A stretch of 64,000 nucleotides of DNA from UBA2334 sp964396895. GTDB taxonomy: Bacteria > Pseudomonadota > Gammaproteobacteria > Burkholderiales > Burkholderiaceae_C. The stretch is taken from contig CAYNGJ010000002.1 of NCBI GenBank assembly GCA_964396895.1, positions 246,015-310,014 on the forward strand. Direction: 5' to 3'. The position numbers were made by a program, and so were the translations under genes. The notes under the pieces were generated by a model. That model ran no database searches. It saw only the letters and a program-made list of their open reading frames with translations, and was not told the origin of the DNA. This document shows, piece after piece, positions 1 to 7,554 of this stretch (within the stretch, counting starts at the first letter, position 1; the number at the start of each line of letters is the position of its first letter).

Positions 1-45
1 CCACTTTCCCATTCCGTTTTTTCAATCTACCCACAAGGAACCACC

Positions 46-378
46 ATGTTCAACAAAGGACAACTCGCCGGACTCATGAAGCAGGCCCAGGCCATGCAGG
101 ACAACCTCAAAAAGGCGCAAGATGAACTGGCCAATGTGGAGGTCACGGGTGAGTCGGGTGCTGGCTTGGTCAAGGTGGTCATGACCTGCAAGCACGACGT
201 CAAGCGCATCACCATCGACCCCTCGCTGCTGGCCGATGACAAAGACATGCTGGAGGACCTGGTGGCCGCCGCCTTCAACGCCGCCGTGCGCAAGGCCGAG
301 GACACCAGCCAGGAGAAAATGGGCAAGCTCACGGCAGGCATGCCCGGGTTGCCCGGCGGCATGAAGTTTCCGTTCTGA
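46..378 (+). CDS. ybaB: YbaB/EbfC family nucleoid-associated protein
   Basis: Small dimeric DNA-binding protein that coats and compacts the nucleoid. The 110-residue length is normal for the family. The N-terminal helix has the typical MKQAQAMQ stretch, the central strands carry VTGESGAGLVKVVM, and the C-terminus is glycine/proline rich (GLPGGMKFPF). An AAGGA ribosome-binding site sits just before the ATG. recR follows about 50 bases downstream; in most proteobacteria the order is dnaX-ybaB-recR, so dnaX probably lies just left of the window (inference). Family assignment is secure; the exact cellular role is known only in general terms. Confidence 0.95.
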   Translation: MFNKGQLAGLMKQAQAMQDNLKKAQDELANVEVTGESGAGLVKVVMTCKHDVKRITIDPSLLADDKDMLEDLVAAAFNAAVRKAEDTSQEKMGKLTAGMPGLPGGMKFPF

Positions 379-429
379 CATCCGCCATGACCGTGCAAGC
401 CAGGCCAGTTGAGCGATGCCCCGTTGCCC

Positions 430-1062
430 ATGGCTGACGCGCATTCACTGGATGCGCTGACCGAGGCGCTGCGCCGCTTGCCCGGGGTGGGCCTGAAGTC
501 GGCCGCCCGCATGGCTTTTCACCTGTTGCAACACGACCGTGCCGGTGCCTTGCAACTGGCCACCACCCTGGCGCAGGCGGTCGAGCAGGTGCGCCACTGC
601 GAGCTCTGCCACACCTTCACCGAGAGCGAGGTGTGCAGCACCTGCCTGGACACACGGCGCGACCGCACGCAGTTGTGCGTGGTGGAAACCCCTGCCGACC
701 AGGCGGCCCTGGAGCGCACGGGGGCCTACAAGGGCCTGTACTTTGTGCTCATGGGCAAGCTCAGCCCGCTGGATGGCATAGGCCCACATGACATCGGTTT
801 GCAAAAACTGTTTGACCGCCTGGGCGGTGCCGAGCTGTCACTGCAGGGCGAGGCCTTTCCGGCAGTGAATGAGGTCATTCTGGCCACCAACTTCACCGCC
901 GAGGGCGAAGCCACGGCCCACGTCATTGCCCAGGCCTTGCGGGCCACCGACATCCGCGTCACCCGCCTGTCGCGCGGAGTGCCTGTGGGCAGCGAGCTGG
1001 AGTACGTGGACCTGGGCACCATCGCCCACGCCCTGGTGGACCGGCGTTCTGCCGCCGGCTGA
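430..1062 (+). CDS. recR: Recombination mediator protein RecR
   Basis: RecR works with RecF and RecO to load RecA at gapped DNA. About 210 residues from this start. An N-terminal helix-hairpin-helix (LRRLPGVGLKSAARMAF) is followed by a four-cysteine zinc site (C57, C60, C69, C72: CELC and CSTC) and a Toprim domain (CVVETPAD through the GPHDIGL and ATNFTAEGEAT segments). The C-terminus has the conserved SRGVPVGSELEYVD. I chose the ATG at 430, which gives the MADAHSLDALTEALRR start typical of relatives; an in-frame TTG at 409 would add seven residues. Neither start has a good Shine-Dalgarno sequence. Likely cotranscribed with ybaB. Confidence 0.95.
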   Translation: MADAHSLDALTEALRRLPGVGLKSAARMAFHLLQHDRAGALQLATTLAQAVEQVRHCELCHTFTESEVCSTCLDTRRDRTQLCVVETPADQAALERTGAYKGLYFVLMGKLSPLDGIGPHDIGLQKLFDRLGGAELSLQGEAFPAVNEVILATNFTAEGEATAHVIAQALRATDIRVTRLSRGVPVGSELEYVDLGTIAHALVDRRSAAG

Positions 1063-1096
1063 TGGTCCCCGTCGCCTGTGCCTCACCCGGCCCACA

Positions 1097-1133
1097 CGGG
1101 TTTAGGTACAAACCCGCTCGGGATTCGTCCCGA
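1097..1133 (+). terminator. Tandem hairpins between recR and the next gene
   Basis: Two adjacent perfect stem-loops. CGGGTTT at 1097-1103 pairs with AAACCCG at 1110-1116. TCGGGA at 1118-1123 pairs with TCCCGA at 1128-1133 around a TTCG tetraloop. No U-run follows either stem, so these may be a weak or factor-assisted terminator for ybaB-recR, or a leader structure of the downstream binding-protein gene. I saw no TPP-riboswitch core motifs although the next gene is an NMT1/THI5-like protein. Confidence 0.4.
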
Positions 1134-1167
1134 TGACGCGGGGCCTGCCTGGCGATAGCCTTGTGGC

Positions 1168-2241
1168 ATGGACGATGCGGGCAATTCACCACGGGGGCGA
1201 CGGGCGTTCCTGAACCATGCCGGGCTGGTCCTGGCGGGGGCTGGTCTGGGCAGCGTGGCCCTGCGGGCGCAGGGGCAGCGGCCCACCCGGCACACGGACA
1301 CCCAGCACCTGACCTTGGCGTTGTGTGCGCGCCCGTCCATGGCCCATCTCCCGCTGACCCTGGCCCAGGCGTTGGGCTTTTTCGAGGCCGAAGGGGTGTC
1401 TGTCCGTTGGTTGGACGTGGCCACCGACGAAGCCGCTTTGCAGGCGGTGCACCGTGGCGCGGCGCATGTCGCTGCGTGCGCCTACCCGCTGACCATTGCC
1501 CAGCACGCCCGGGGTGCGGCCTGGCGTTCGCTGGTGCTGCAGACGCGCACACCCCAGGTGGTGCTGGGTGTGTCTTCCCGTGACTTGCCTGGGTTCAAAG
1601 GGCCGGCCGATTTGCGGGGCAAAAAGGTGGGCTTGCTCTACCCTGGGACCACCGACATGGTGCTGGAGGCCGTGTTGCAGCGTGCCCGCTTGCACCCGGG
1701 CCAACTGACCTGGGTGCACAGCGATGACGCACAGGCACTGGTGCGCCGCTTTCGGGCGGGTCAGCTCGATGCCCTGTGTGCGGGAGATGCCCGTGTCTGG
1801 GCACTGGAGCAGCAGGGGCAGTTGCGCGTGGTGGCAGACACCCGCTCGCAACGGGGCACCAGCGAGTTGTTCGGTGGCGTGGTGCCTGGCTCTGCCGTGT
1901 GTGCACCCGAGGCCTGGGCCGTTTCCCACCCCGGTCTGGCCCAAAAACTGGCCGACGGGGTGGTACACGCCCTGAAGTGGCTGCACACCGCCGGTCCCGC
2001 CGACCTGCTGCGCGCGGTGCCCTCGGCGCACGTCGAAGTGGGTCGCGCCCAATACCTGTTCGCCGTTGACCAAGCCCGCGACGGGTTCTCGCCCGATGGC
2101 GTGCTGACCGCGGAGGCCGCCAGCACCGCGCTGAAGGTGTTGGGTCGGTTGGATCACCAGGTGCGCACCGCCTGGATCGACCTGGAGCGCACCTACACCA
2201 ACGAATTCACGCTGCGCGCCAAAACCCGATTCCGGGTCTGA
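1168..2241 (+). CDS. Tat-exported NMT1/THI5-like ABC substrate-binding protein
   Basis: Periplasmic solute-binding protein of 357 residues. The N-terminus carries a twin-arginine signal (RRAFLNHAG at about residues 11-19, then a short hydrophobic stretch AGLVLAGAGLGSVAL), so it is probably exported folded. The body resembles NMT1/SsuA/THI5-like proteins: FFEAEGVSVRWLDV, a two-lobe pattern, and DLRGKKVGLLYPGTTDMVLEAVL in the region that contacts ligand. Relatives bind taurine, alkanesulfonates, nitrate or thiamine precursors; the ligand here cannot be told. No ABC permease or ATPase gene is adjacent, so it is an orphan. The gene is convergent with the mltD-like gene, ending 33 bases from it. 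Confidence 0.8.
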   Translation: MDDAGNSPRGRRAFLNHAGLVLAGAGLGSVALRAQGQRPTRHTDTQHLTLALCARPSMAHLPLTLAQALGFFEAEGVSVRWLDVATDEAALQAVHRGAAHVAACAYPLTIAQHARGAAWRSLVLQTRTPQVVLGVSSRDLPGFKGPADLRGKKVGLLYPGTTDMVLEAVLQRARLHPGQLTWVHSDDAQALVRRFRAGQLDALCAGDARVWALEQQGQLRVVADTRSQRGTSELFGGVVPGSAVCAPEAWAVSHPGLAQKLADGVVHALKWLHTAGPADLLRAVPSAHVEVGRAQYLFAVDQARDGFSPDGVLTAEAASTALKVLGRLDHQVRTAWIDLERTYTNEFTLRAKTRFRV

Positions 2242-2274
2242 TCGGGTCGTCCACCCTCAGCAGCCCTGCGGCCC

Positions 2275-3945
2275 TCACTTTTTCTGCCGGCTGTTTTTTT
2301 TGCTGCCAGCGCCCTTGGTGGGCGCTTTGGATGCGCCTTTGGACGATCGGCTGTGGGCTGCAGTGGCTTTTTGGCGGCTGTTTTTGGCGGGCGCGCGGAC
2401 CCGTTTGGATTCTCTGCTGCTGGCGCGTGGACTGCGCCCGGTATCGGCCACGCGCACCACGCTGTCGCGGAACACCACCAACGCCTGGCCTGGCTTCAGG
2501 CGGTGACCCACTTGCAGCTTGTTCCACTGCGCGACGTCGTGGGCGTCCAGCCGCAGGCGGGCGGCCAGGCTGGTGATGGTCTCACCCTTGCGCGCCTTGA
2601 CGGTGGATTTGCGCCGCACCACCTCGGGCTGCAGTTGCACGTGGCCGTTGTCGGCCAGCAGCTCGGGCACCTCGGCCTTGTGGCTGCTGTCGCGTGGCAC
2701 CAGCAGTGTGGAGCCTGCGCGGACCAGCATGCTGGGGGGGATGTGGTTGAGGCTGCGCAGATCGCTCTCGGGCATGCCCACGCGCTTGGCAATGTCGGCG
2801 GTGCGCATGTGGGTGGGCACGGCCCAGGCGGTCCAGCTGGCCAGCGGGCCAATGTGGTACTGCAGGTTGCGTTTGAACACGCCCGCGTTGGTCCACGGCA
2901 GCAGGATTTGGGGTGAGCCCGCCGCCAAAATGACGGGCCGGTGCATGGAGGGGTTGAGGGCGCGGAAATCGGCCTCGTCCACCTCGGCGAGCTTGGCTGC
3001 CAGGCTCACGTCGATGTCACGGTCGATGGTGACGGTGTCAAAAAACGGGTGATTTTCAATCACGGGCAGGCGAGCCCGGAACTCTTCCGGGTGGGCCACA
3101 ATGTTTTTCACCGCCTGCAGTTTGGGCACGTACAGGCGGGTTTCGGCGGGCATGGTCAGGTCTTCGTAGGCCGTGGGCAGGCCTTTGCGCTGGTTGCGCT
3201 CCACGGCCCGCTTCACACTGCCCTGGCCCCAGTTGTAGGCCGCCAGCGCGAGGTGCCAGTCGTCAAACATGCCGTGCAGCATCTGCAGGTAGTCGAGTGC
3301 CGCGCGGGTGGACGCCAGCACATCACGTCGGTCGTCGCGAAACACGTTTTGCTTCAGGTCAAAGTCTTTGCCGGTGGCGGGCATGAACTGCCACATGCCC
3401 GCGGCCTTGGCGCTGGAGACGGCTTGCGGGTTGAAGGCGCTTTCAATGAAGGGCAGCAGCGCCAGTTCGGTGGGCATGTCGCGCCGCTCCAGCTCCTCCA
3501 CGATGTGAAACAGGTATTTGCGTGACCGCTCGGTCATGCGTTGGATGTAGTCGGGCCGGGTGGCATACCACTGCTCCCGGTCGCTGACCAGGTCGCCTTC
3601 CAGGTCGGGCATGCGAAAGCCACGGCGGATGCGCTCCCACAGGTCGGCGGGTGTTTCCAGCGCCACCACCGACACGGAGGCCGTGTGGCTGGCCTGAATG
3701 GGTTGCAGCGCGCCCCCAGGCACCAGCGGTGGGCTGCGGCGCGTGAGCACGGGGCTGGTGGTGTGGCCGGGTTCATCGGCCAGCACGCGGGTGGCGGGCC
3801 CCATGCTGCCCATGGGGGCGGTGGCACAACCGGCCAGCACCACACACACCAGGGCCAGGCCAGGACGCAGGGTCAGGTGCCGCACGGTCTGGCACACGCG
3901 TTGCAGGGGGGTACGGAGGCGCCAGGGCAGGTGGAGTCGGTTCAT
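2275..3945 (-). CDS. mltD: MltD-like membrane-bound lytic murein transglycosylase with LysM domains
   Basis: Outer-membrane lipoprotein predicted to cleave peptidoglycan glycan strands to 1,6-anhydro products. 556 residues. A lipoprotein signal ends in LAGC with the lipidated cysteine near residue 40. The SLT domain has the catalytic glutamate near residue 168 (LLPFIESAFNPQAVS), then AAGMWQFMPATG and LALAAYNWGQGSV. A LysM-like segment follows (THMRTADIAKRVGMP...), then a clearer LysM (KGETITSLAARLRL...LKPGQALVVF). The last 50 or so residues are a lysine/arginine/serine-rich basic tail, unusual for MltD. The ATG overlaps the gloB stop by four bases (ATGA), so the two are translationally coupled. 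An upstream in-frame extension to 4092 lies wholly inside gloB and is not used. Confidence 0.9.
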   Translation of the reverse strand: MNRLHLPWRLRTPLQRVCQTVRHLTLRPGLALVCVVLAGCATAPMGSMGPATRVLADEPGHTTSPVLTRRSPPLVPGGALQPIQASHTASVSVVALETPADLWERIRRGFRMPDLEGDLVSDREQWYATRPDYIQRMTERSRKYLFHIVEELERRDMPTELALLPFIESAFNPQAVSSAKAAGMWQFMPATGKDFDLKQNVFRDDRRDVLASTRAALDYLQMLHGMFDDWHLALAAYNWGQGSVKRAVERNQRKGLPTAYEDLTMPAETRLYVPKLQAVKNIVAHPEEFRARLPVIENHPFFDTVTIDRDIDVSLAAKLAEVDEADFRALNPSMHRPVILAAGSPQILLPWTNAGVFKRNLQYHIGPLASWTAWAVPTHMRTADIAKRVGMPESDLRSLNHIPPSMLVRAGSTLLVPRDSSHKAEVPELLADNGHVQLQPEVVRRKSTVKARKGETITSLAARLRLDAHDVAQWNKLQVGHRLKPGQALVVFRDSVVRVADTGRSPRASSRESKRVRAPAKNSRQKATAAHSRSSKGASKAPTKGAGSKKNSRQKK

Positions 3946-4736
3946 TTGAATTGGTTTTTCCACTCGCGCAGGGTGGCAAAAGTGGCCACATCGCCCGGCG
4001 CATGGGGGGCATGTTGTTGGGCCGCGTGGCGAACGGTGGGTTCGCGCACACGCAAAAAGGGATTGATCTGGCGCTCGCGCCCCAAGTTGCACGGCAGTGT
4101 GGGGCGTTGGCGTTCACGCAAGCCTTGACAGACGGCTTGCCAGTGCTGAAGTTCCGGATTGTGTGGCTCCACCGCCAAGGCAAAGCGCAGGTTGGCCAGC
4201 GTGTACTCGTGGGTGCAGCACACCAGGGTGTGGTCGGGCAGGTTGGCCAAGGTGTCGAGCGAGGCCAGCATTTGTGCAGGTGTGCCTTCAAACAGCCGCC
4301 CGCACCCACCCGAAAACAAGGTGTCGCCACAAAACAGCACCGGGTGTGGGCCTTGGCCAACCAGCGGCACGCTGGGGCACACATAGGCCACATGGCCAGC
4401 GGTGTGGCCGGGCACGTCCAGCACCATCCAGTCCAGGCCCAGCAGGGACAGGTGGCGGCCACCCTGTACGCGGTGCTCGGCGTGGCTGCTCAGCCCGCCC
4501 CACTCGGTGGCAGGCGCAAACACCGGTGCGCCGGTGGCGTCGTGCAGGGCCTGCACACCGCCCACATGGTCGGCATGGTGGTGCGTCACTAGAATGCCTC
4601 GAAGCTGGAGTTCGCGCTCGGCCAGGCAGGCCAGCACGCTGTCGGCTTCGCCGGGGTCCACCACCAGCGCCTCCTGGCCGTTCTGGAGCAGCCAGATGTA
4701 GTTGTCGGAAAACGCGGGAATGGGGTGTAGGTGCAT
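3942..4736 (-). CDS. gloB: Hydroxyacylglutathione hydrolase (glyoxalase II)
   Basis: Hydrolyses S-D-lactoylglutathione to D-lactate and glutathione, the second step of methylglyoxal detoxification, in the cytoplasm. 264 residues, the normal length. The N-terminus MHLHPIPAFSDNYIWLL is characteristic. The metal site HHHADH lies at about residues 52-57, followed by VPGHTAGH, CGDTLFSGGCGR and CCTHEYTLANLRFA. The C-terminal substrate-binding domain ends in NPFLRVREP. It overlaps the mltD-like gene by four bases and is divergent from the methyltransferase gene at 4821. The gloB / yafS-like / rnhA grouping also occurs in Escherichia coli. Confidence 0.96.
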   Translation of the reverse strand: MHLHPIPAFSDNYIWLLQNGQEALVVDPGEADSVLACLAERELQLRGILVTHHHADHVGGVQALHDATGAPVFAPATEWGGLSSHAEHRVQGGRHLSLLGLDWMVLDVPGHTAGHVAYVCPSVPLVGQGPHPVLFCGDTLFSGGCGRLFEGTPAQMLASLDTLANLPDHTLVCCTHEYTLANLRFALAVEPHNPELQHWQAVCQGLRERQRPTLPCNLGRERQINPFLRVREPTVRHAAQQHAPHAPGDVATFATLREWKNQFK

Positions 4737-4820
4737 GTCGGCGGGCCAATGGTGTGGCCGGTGGTGGCAGGAACCTGCGGGGAAACTCAGGCATCTACCC
4801 TGTCTGGACACAAGGAGCCT

Positions 4821-5663
4821 ATGGCTGAAGAAATTATAGGTTTGGACGATTGGCTGCAAACGCCCCCCGGCCGACGGCTGTTGAGATGGGAGCAGGTCCA
4901 GTTTGCCCAAACCGTGACCGATGTGTTTGGCTACAACGCCTTGCAGTTGGGCATTCCAGAACTCGATGCGCTGGAGGCCAACCGCATGCCACACCGCTGG
5001 CTGGCACTGACCCACGCACTCACCCCCACGGACGACCCGGTGCGCTTTCCGTTCCAGGGCCGTTCCACCGGCTTGGTGTGCGACCCCGCAGCCATGCCTT
5101 TTCCAGCCGACAGCCTGGACCTGTTGGTGTTGCCCCATGCCCTGGAGCTCAGCGCAGACCCCCACGCCGCGCTGCGCGAAGCCGAGCGCGTGCTGCGGCC
5201 AGAGGGGCGGGTGGTCATCACTGGCCTCAACCCCCTGAGCCTGTGGGCGCTGCGCCAGCGCCAGGCGCGGGCCTGTGAACGCCTGGGACTGCAGCGGCTG
5301 GCGGCATCCGCGCTCTACTTGCCCCAGGCGGGGGAGTTCATCGGTTACTGGCGCCTGCGCGACTGGCTGCGGCTGTTGGCGTTTGAATTGGAGAGCACGA
5401 CCTTTGGCGTGTACCAGCCGGCAGTGCGCACCGAGCGCTGGCTGCAACGCTTTGACTGGATGGACGGTGTGGGCGCTCGGTGGTGGCCCATTCTGGGGGC
5501 GGTGTACATGGTGGTGGCGGTCAAACGGGTCAAAGGCATGCGCCTGCTCGGACCTGCCTGGAAGCCTTTTCGTGCCACGGCCAAGGGTGCACCCGCCTCG
5601 GTGGTGGGGCGGCAATTGCAGGCGCAGGTGCAGGCACAATCGCCAGCCCCACCCCACACCTGA
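4821..5663 (+). CDS. YafS-like class I SAM methyltransferase
   Basis: Putative S-adenosylmethionine-dependent methyltransferase of 280 residues. The start ATG at 4821 is preceded by AAGGAG. Recognisable parts are the acidic loop CDPAAMPFPADSLDLLVLPHALELSADPHAALREAERVL and the post-loop strand GRVVITGLNPLSLWALRQ, both typical of Methyltransf_11. The usual glycine-rich motif I (DxGxGxG) is replaced by LQLGIPELD, which resembles YafS of E. coli rather than a canonical enzyme. The context (between gloB and rnhA) matches yafS. Substrate unknown. rnhA follows 12 bases later, suggesting cotranscription. Confidence 0.8.
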   Translation: MAEEIIGLDDWLQTPPGRRLLRWEQVQFAQTVTDVFGYNALQLGIPELDALEANRMPHRWLALTHALTPTDDPVRFPFQGRSTGLVCDPAAMPFPADSLDLLVLPHALELSADPHAALREAERVLRPEGRVVITGLNPLSLWALRQRQARACERLGLQRLAASALYLPQAGEFIGYWRLRDWLRLLAFELESTTFGVYQPAVRTERWLQRFDWMDGVGARWWPILGAVYMVVAVKRVKGMRLLGPAWKPFRATAKGAPASVVGRQLQAQVQAQSPAPPHT

Positions 5664-5675
5664 GGTTTTCACGTT

Positions 5676-6122
5676 TTGAACAAAGTGGTCATCTACACAG
5701 ACGGCGCCTGCAAAGGCAACCCCGGCCCCGGCGGCTGGGGGGTGTTTCTGAAGTCCGGCACCCATGAAAGAGAACTGTGGGGCGGCGAAGCCGTGACCAC
5801 CAACAACCGGATGGAGCTGATGGCCGTGATCGAGGCGCTTTCCGCCCTCAAGCGACCCTGCGATGTGTTGCTGTTTCTGGACAGTGAATACGTGCGCAAA
5901 GGCATCACCGAATGGATACACGGCTGGAAGGCCAAAGGCTGGAAAACCGCCGCCAAGCAGCCCGTGAAAAACGCCGACCTGTGGCAGCGCCTGGATGCCC
6001 TGGTGGCCAACACCGAGCACCACATCGAGTGGCGCTGGGTCAAAGGTCACGCCGGTGACCCAGGCAACGAGCGCGCCGATGCGTTGGCCAACCGTGGCGT
6101 GCCCGGTGTCGGCAACAGGTAA
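5676..6122 (+). CDS. rnhA: Ribonuclease HI
   Basis: Degrades the RNA strand of RNA-DNA hybrids; cytoplasmic. 148 residues, standard length. The catalytic acidic residues are visible: D9 in YTDGACKGNPG, E47 in NNRMELMAVIEAL, D69 in LFLDSEYV, and the late His and Asp in WVKGHAGDPGNERADALA. The start is a TTG giving MNKVVIYTDG; no in-frame ATG gives the complete first strand. The gene lies 12 bases after the YafS-like gene. Confidence 0.96.
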   Translation: MNKVVIYTDGACKGNPGPGGWGVFLKSGTHERELWGGEAVTTNNRMELMAVIEALSALKRPCDVLLFLDSEYVRKGITEWIHGWKAKGWKTAAKQPVKNADLWQRLDALVANTEHHIEWRWVKGHAGDPGNERADALANRGVPGVGNR

Positions 6123-6208
6123 TCGATAAACCGGCACAATTTGCCCCCATCGGGCGGATGAACAACGGGAGTCGTCTGCCAGCCTTTTACGCGTTCTGTG
6201 GGCATTCA

Positions 6209-7543
6209 ATGGCAAAAAAACACACGGTTTGGGCAGTGGCTGCCCTGGGGTTGGCGCTGGCATCGGGCGGGGCGTGGTGGGTGCAACGCCATGGCCTGCC
6301 GGGCATGGGTGCGGGTGCGGCCAGCGGAGCGCCTGCCCCTGGCGGCCTCGGCGCGCCCGGTGGCCAACCTGGTGGACGCCCAGGTGGCCCGGGCGGTACA
6401 CCGGGTGTGGAAGTGGCCAAAGTGGCCATGGTCAGCCTGCAAGACGATGCCCAGGCTGTGGGCACGCTGCGTTCGCGCCAGAGCGTGGTGTTGCGGCCGG
6501 AGGTGGCCGGGCGGGTGTCGCACATCGCCTTTGCCGACGGTTCACGGGTGAAAAAGGGCCAGTTGCTGGTGCAGTTGGACGATGTGCTGCCCAAGGCCGA
6601 GCTGAGCCAGGCGCAGGCGCAGGTGTCCATTGCCCGCGCCAACCTCACCCGCAACCAGGAGTTGGTGGCTGAAAAGTTTGTGGCCCCGCGCGTGGTGGAG
6701 GAAAGCCAGGCCGCCTTGCAGGTGGCCGAGGCCCAGTTGGCCCTGGCGCAGGCCAGGGTGGCGCGCATGCGCATCGTGGCGCCGTTTGACGGCACGGTGG
6801 GTATTCGCGTGGTCAATCTGGGCGACTATGTGAAAGACGGGGCCGATTTGGTCAACCTGGAGGACACCAGCAGCCTGTATGTGGACTTTCGCCTGCCCGA
6901 GCGCTACCAGGGTAAGTTGGCCGCTGGCCAACCCGTGAAGGTGGAGCTGGATGCGCTGCCGGGCCGCAGCTTCCAGGCCAAGGTGGTGGCGCTGGACCCG
7001 TTGGTGGATGCCAATGGCCGCTCACTGGCGGTGCGCGCCTTGCTGCCCGCTCAGCCGGGTTCTTTACTGCGCCCCGGTATGTTCGCTCGCACGACCACCG
7101 TGTTTGCGGTGAACGAGGGCGCTCTGACCGTGCCGGAGGAGGCGATTGTTCCCCAGGGGGGCAAGCAGTTCGTGTTTGTGCTACAGCCCGAGGGTGAGGG
7201 CGAAGCGCGCAAGTGGCTGTCCAAAAAGGTGGAAGTGACGCTGGGCGTGCGCCGAGCCTCCACCGTGCAGGTGGTGACTGGGTTGAACCAGGCCGACACC
7301 GTGGTGGTGGCCGGCCAGCAGCGCCTTCAGAAAGACGGGACTGCGGTGCGGGTGGTGGACATGTCGGCCCGGGGCGGACCCCGCAAGGGCGGCGGTGACG
7401 GTGCAGGACCGGGCCCTGGCCAGGGTTCGGGAGGCAAAGCTCCTGATGCTGTAGCTGAAAAGTCAATGAATAAAAGCGCTGGGGCCGGAAATGATTCAAA
7501 AAATCAAACCGCCGCACCCTCGGCAGCCGTGGCCAAACCCTGA
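6209..7543 (+). CDS. RND efflux periplasmic adaptor (membrane fusion protein)
   Basis: Adaptor subunit linking an RND inner-membrane pump to an outer-membrane channel. 444 residues from the ATG at 6209, which gives a signal anchor MAKKHTVWAVAALGLALASGG; an in-frame ATG at 6158 would add 17 residues. A glycine/proline-rich linker follows the signal. Then come the lipoyl/barrel-sandwich halves (LRPEVAGRVSHIAFADGS and APFDGTVGIRVVNLGDYVKDG) flanking a helical hairpin (SQAQAQVSIARANLTRNQELV), and the beta-barrel region (LPGRSFQAKVVALDPLVD). The C-terminal tail (about residue 390 on) is low-complexity and looks partly derived from a short repeat. It ends 11 bases before the RND pump gene; no outer-membrane factor is encoded nearby. 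Confidence 0.92.
   Translation: MAKKHTVWAVAALGLALASGGAWWVQRHGLPGMGAGAASGAPAPGGLGAPGGQPGGRPGGPGGTPGVEVAKVAMVSLQDDAQAVGTLRSRQSVVLRPEVAGRVSHIAFADGSRVKKGQLLVQLDDVLPKAELSQAQAQVSIARANLTRNQELVAEKFVAPRVVEESQAALQVAEAQLALAQARVARMRIVAPFDGTVGIRVVNLGDYVKDGADLVNLEDTSSLYVDFRLPERYQGKLAAGQPVKVELDALPGRSFQAKVVALDPLVDANGRSLAVRALLPAQPGSLLRPGMFARTTTVFAVNEGALTVPEEAIVPQGGKQFVFVLQPEGEGEARKWLSKKVEVTLGVRRASTVQVVTGLNQADTVVVAGQQRLQKDGTAVRVVDMSARGGPRKGGGDGAGPGPGQGSGGKAPDAVAEKSMNKSAGAGNDSKNQTAAPSAAVAKP
7432..7512 (+). repeat. Degenerate AT-rich repeat inside the adaptor gene 3' end
   Basis: An AT-rich patch in an otherwise GC-rich gene. Read on the minus strand it has CCAGCGCTTTTATTC and later TTTTCAGCTA, matching the layout CCAGCGCTT...AGCTAT of the better-preserved copies at 57345-57418 and 23841-23910. 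It encodes the poorly conserved tail AEKSMNKSAGAGNDSKNQ in frame. The match is partial, so confidence is modest. Confidence 0.35.
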
Positions 7544-7554
7544 CGGAGACCGTC

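Noticed and set aside
1063..1167. Possible TPP riboswitch before the THI5-like gene
   Set aside because: The conserved CUGAGA-type core is absent; only two simple hairpins are seen.
3942..6401. An 819-residue minus-strand frame ending in gloB
   Set aside because: Only the last 264 codons look like protein (gloB). The rest is the antisense of the methyltransferase, rnhA and adaptor genes.
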